DNA of 39,607 nt from Candidatus Saccharibacteria bacterium UBA5152 (lineage in GTDB: Bacteria; Patescibacteriota; Saccharimonadia; Saccharimonadales; UBA4665): positions 8,970 through 48,576 of the forward strand of contig DHXQ01000012.1 of the NCBI GenBank assembly GCA_002413755.1. The letters run 5' to 3'. Made by a program: the position numbers and the translations under genes. Of this stretch, positions 38,710 through 39,607 are shown piece after piece. The first letter of the stretch is position 1. Each line of letters starts with the position of its first letter. Under the pieces are notes generated by a model. That model was given only the letters and a program-made list of their open reading frames with translations. It searched no databases and had not been told where the DNA came from.

Positions 38710-39607
38710 ATGACCGAACAACCTTCCACTCACCCAAACCATGACCGCCCAGTAGGTGATACTATCCGTCCCGATCCGCGGATCGAGCCGCTACGGTACG
38801 GCGCTGCCCTGGTCACCCGTAGCGTAATAGAAGCCGCCAACACAGAAGAGGGCGTCGGCGCGGTACCAGACTACCTGTACGGTGTTTTAGCCGATATTGA
38901 AGGCAGTGTACCGCCAGTGGAACGGGCTGCCGCCGTTCACCTGCTGGTGGCGGAACGGCGGACGGTGCTGCGCCAGGATCTCGCGGCCAGAGGCGACACG
39001 GTGCTTCGAAAGCTGGCAGCACATAATGAGACAGTCTGGGGTGGAATGCAGCGCAATCACCGGACAGCCCACGCTGTTGTGTTGAACGGCGACCTCCGGC
39101 CGCTGACTGTGTACGCCAGGACGTTCGCTGGCTGGCAGGCTGCTCAGGAACAGCATACGAATGCCTATCTCGAGGCGCTGGCTTCGACCGCTTCCCAAGA
39201 CCAAGCGCTTAAGGACGCCCGTAGTACCGTCGACCCAGCGTACGAAGGCGAATCCGCAGACCTGACACCGATGTTTGACGAAGCCACCCTGATAGCCGTT
39301 GCCGGCATATTAGTGGCGAAGATTGCGCAAGCTCAAGCTGATGTGCTTGATCCAGCTATCGCGGTAGCACTGCTGGTAACGCAGGCTCCCAACCGGTCCG
39401 AGCTCGAAAAGCTTAAGGCTCAGGCGGCGTTTACGAGACGGTATGCTGAATTTATAAATTCATCCGCTAGGAAAGTTGCTGCTGTAGTCGAGCGATCCGT
39501 CGGTACTCAGACCGTCAGCAGTCCGGGCCATGATATATTCTCAGAGGATGATCGCCAAGGCATCGCAGCCCTGCAGTTAGCGCATGATAGGCTGGGCACG
39601 GCAAAAG
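38710..39607 (+). CDS. Unrecognised helical protein, 3'-truncated by window edge
   Basis: Open from ATG at 38710 to the window end (299 codons, no stop). Starts MTEQPSTHPNHDRPVGDTIRPDP. The rest is Ala/Glu/Arg-rich and predicted largely helical (VERAAAVHLLVAERRTVLRQDLAARGDTVLRKLAAHNE; FDEATLIAVAGILVAKIAQAQADVL). There is no signal peptide or strong TM helix and no recognised motif. The amino-acid style resembles the other unrecognised soluble proteins of the window (502 and 119 residues). Codon use is like that of the neighbours. Function unknown. Confidence 0.65.
   Translation, partial: MTEQPSTHPNHDRPVGDTIRPDPRIEPLRYGAALVTRSVIEAANTEEGVGAVPDYLYGVLADIEGSVPPVERAAAVHLLVAERRTVLRQDLAARGDTVLRKLAAHNETVWGGMQRNHRTAHAVVLNGDLRPLTVYARTFAGWQAAQEQHTNAYLEALASTASQDQALKDARSTVDPAYEGESADLTPMFDEATLIAVAGILVAKIAQAQADVLDPAIAVALLVTQAPNRSELEKLKAQAAFTRRYAEFINSSARKVAAVVERSVGTQTVSSPGHDIFSEDDRQGIAALQLAHDRLGTAK

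Noticed and set aside
1..39607. CRISPR arrays, transposases, insertion sequences or prophage genes
   Set aside because: No regularly spaced short repeats and no transposase, integrase or phage structural genes were recognised on either strand.
1..39607. Alternative genetic code 25 (TGA as glycine)
   Set aside because: TGA ends several well-defined genes at the expected place (yidC, aclA, 2H phosphoesterase), so the standard bacterial code applies.

Overview
The window is a contiguous stretch of a small-genome bacterium, most probably a Patescibacteria/CPR member of the Saccharibacteria (TM7) type. The reasons are the origin block rpmH-rnpA-yidC-khpB next to dnaA-dnaN-recF, a compact gene layout with many 1-20 nt overlaps, and a type IV secretion-like (T4SS) locus made of PrgI-type, split VirB4/TraC and serial two-TM pilin genes. 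G+C is roughly half, judged by eye. TGA is used as a normal stop (yidC, the 2H phosphoesterase, aclA), so this is not a code-25 lineage such as Gracilibacteria or Absconditabacteria. The phylum assignment is inference; no rRNA gene is present.

Layout. (1) 1-8875: a surface and glycan island. It holds the 3' part of a secreted FG-GAP-like repeat protein, a two-module glycosyltransferase, a SAM methyltransferase, a CatB-type O-acetyltransferase, a Wzt/Wzm polysaccharide ABC exporter and a GT2 glycosyltransferase. (2) 8899-11860: a two-gene operon for ATP-citrate lyase (aclB-aclA), unexpected in a reduced genome of this type. (3) 11947-13553: a GT4 glycosyltransferase and a 2H (LigT-like) phosphoesterase. 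(4) 13537-19948: the replication-origin block khpB-yidC-rnpA-rpmH (leftward) and dnaA-[oriC]-dnaN-recF (rightward), with DnaA-box-like sequences in both intergenic gaps. (5) 19945-36289: a T4SS-like locus. It has a leftward seven-gene operon (PrgI-like, split VirB4 N-domain, VirB4 ATPase, a 1004-aa M23-peptidase membrane protein, a lysozyme-like/NlpC-like hydrolase, a PEGA protein and a small membrane protein). It also has an unrecognised 502-aa cytoplasmic protein, a VirB6/TrbL-like protein, and six tandem rightward VirB2-like pilin genes, the last of which has its own promoter and terminator. (6) 36437-39607: a small heat-shock protein, comFC, two unrecognised proteins (the last cut by the window edge) and tRNA-Ser(GCU). 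The tRNA 3' end is duplicated 157 bp away.

How it fits together. The glycan genes would build, modify and export a surface polysaccharide. The T4SS genes would build an envelope-spanning machine, with two peptidoglycan hydrolases opening the wall and pilins forming the surface fibre. This is plausible for an organism living attached to a host cell, but the substrate cannot be read from the sequence. ATP-citrate lyase would turn citrate into acetyl-CoA and oxaloacetate, giving acetyl-CoA to an organism probably lacking a full TCA cycle.

Expression signals form two groups. Several transcription-unit heads carry a -10 hexamer so close to the start codon that the mRNA should be leaderless or nearly so. 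Genes inside operons carry Shine-Dalgarno sites. Two strong TTGACA-N17-TATNNT promoters, before genes of unknown function, share an AGCA...TGCT inverted repeat in the spacer.
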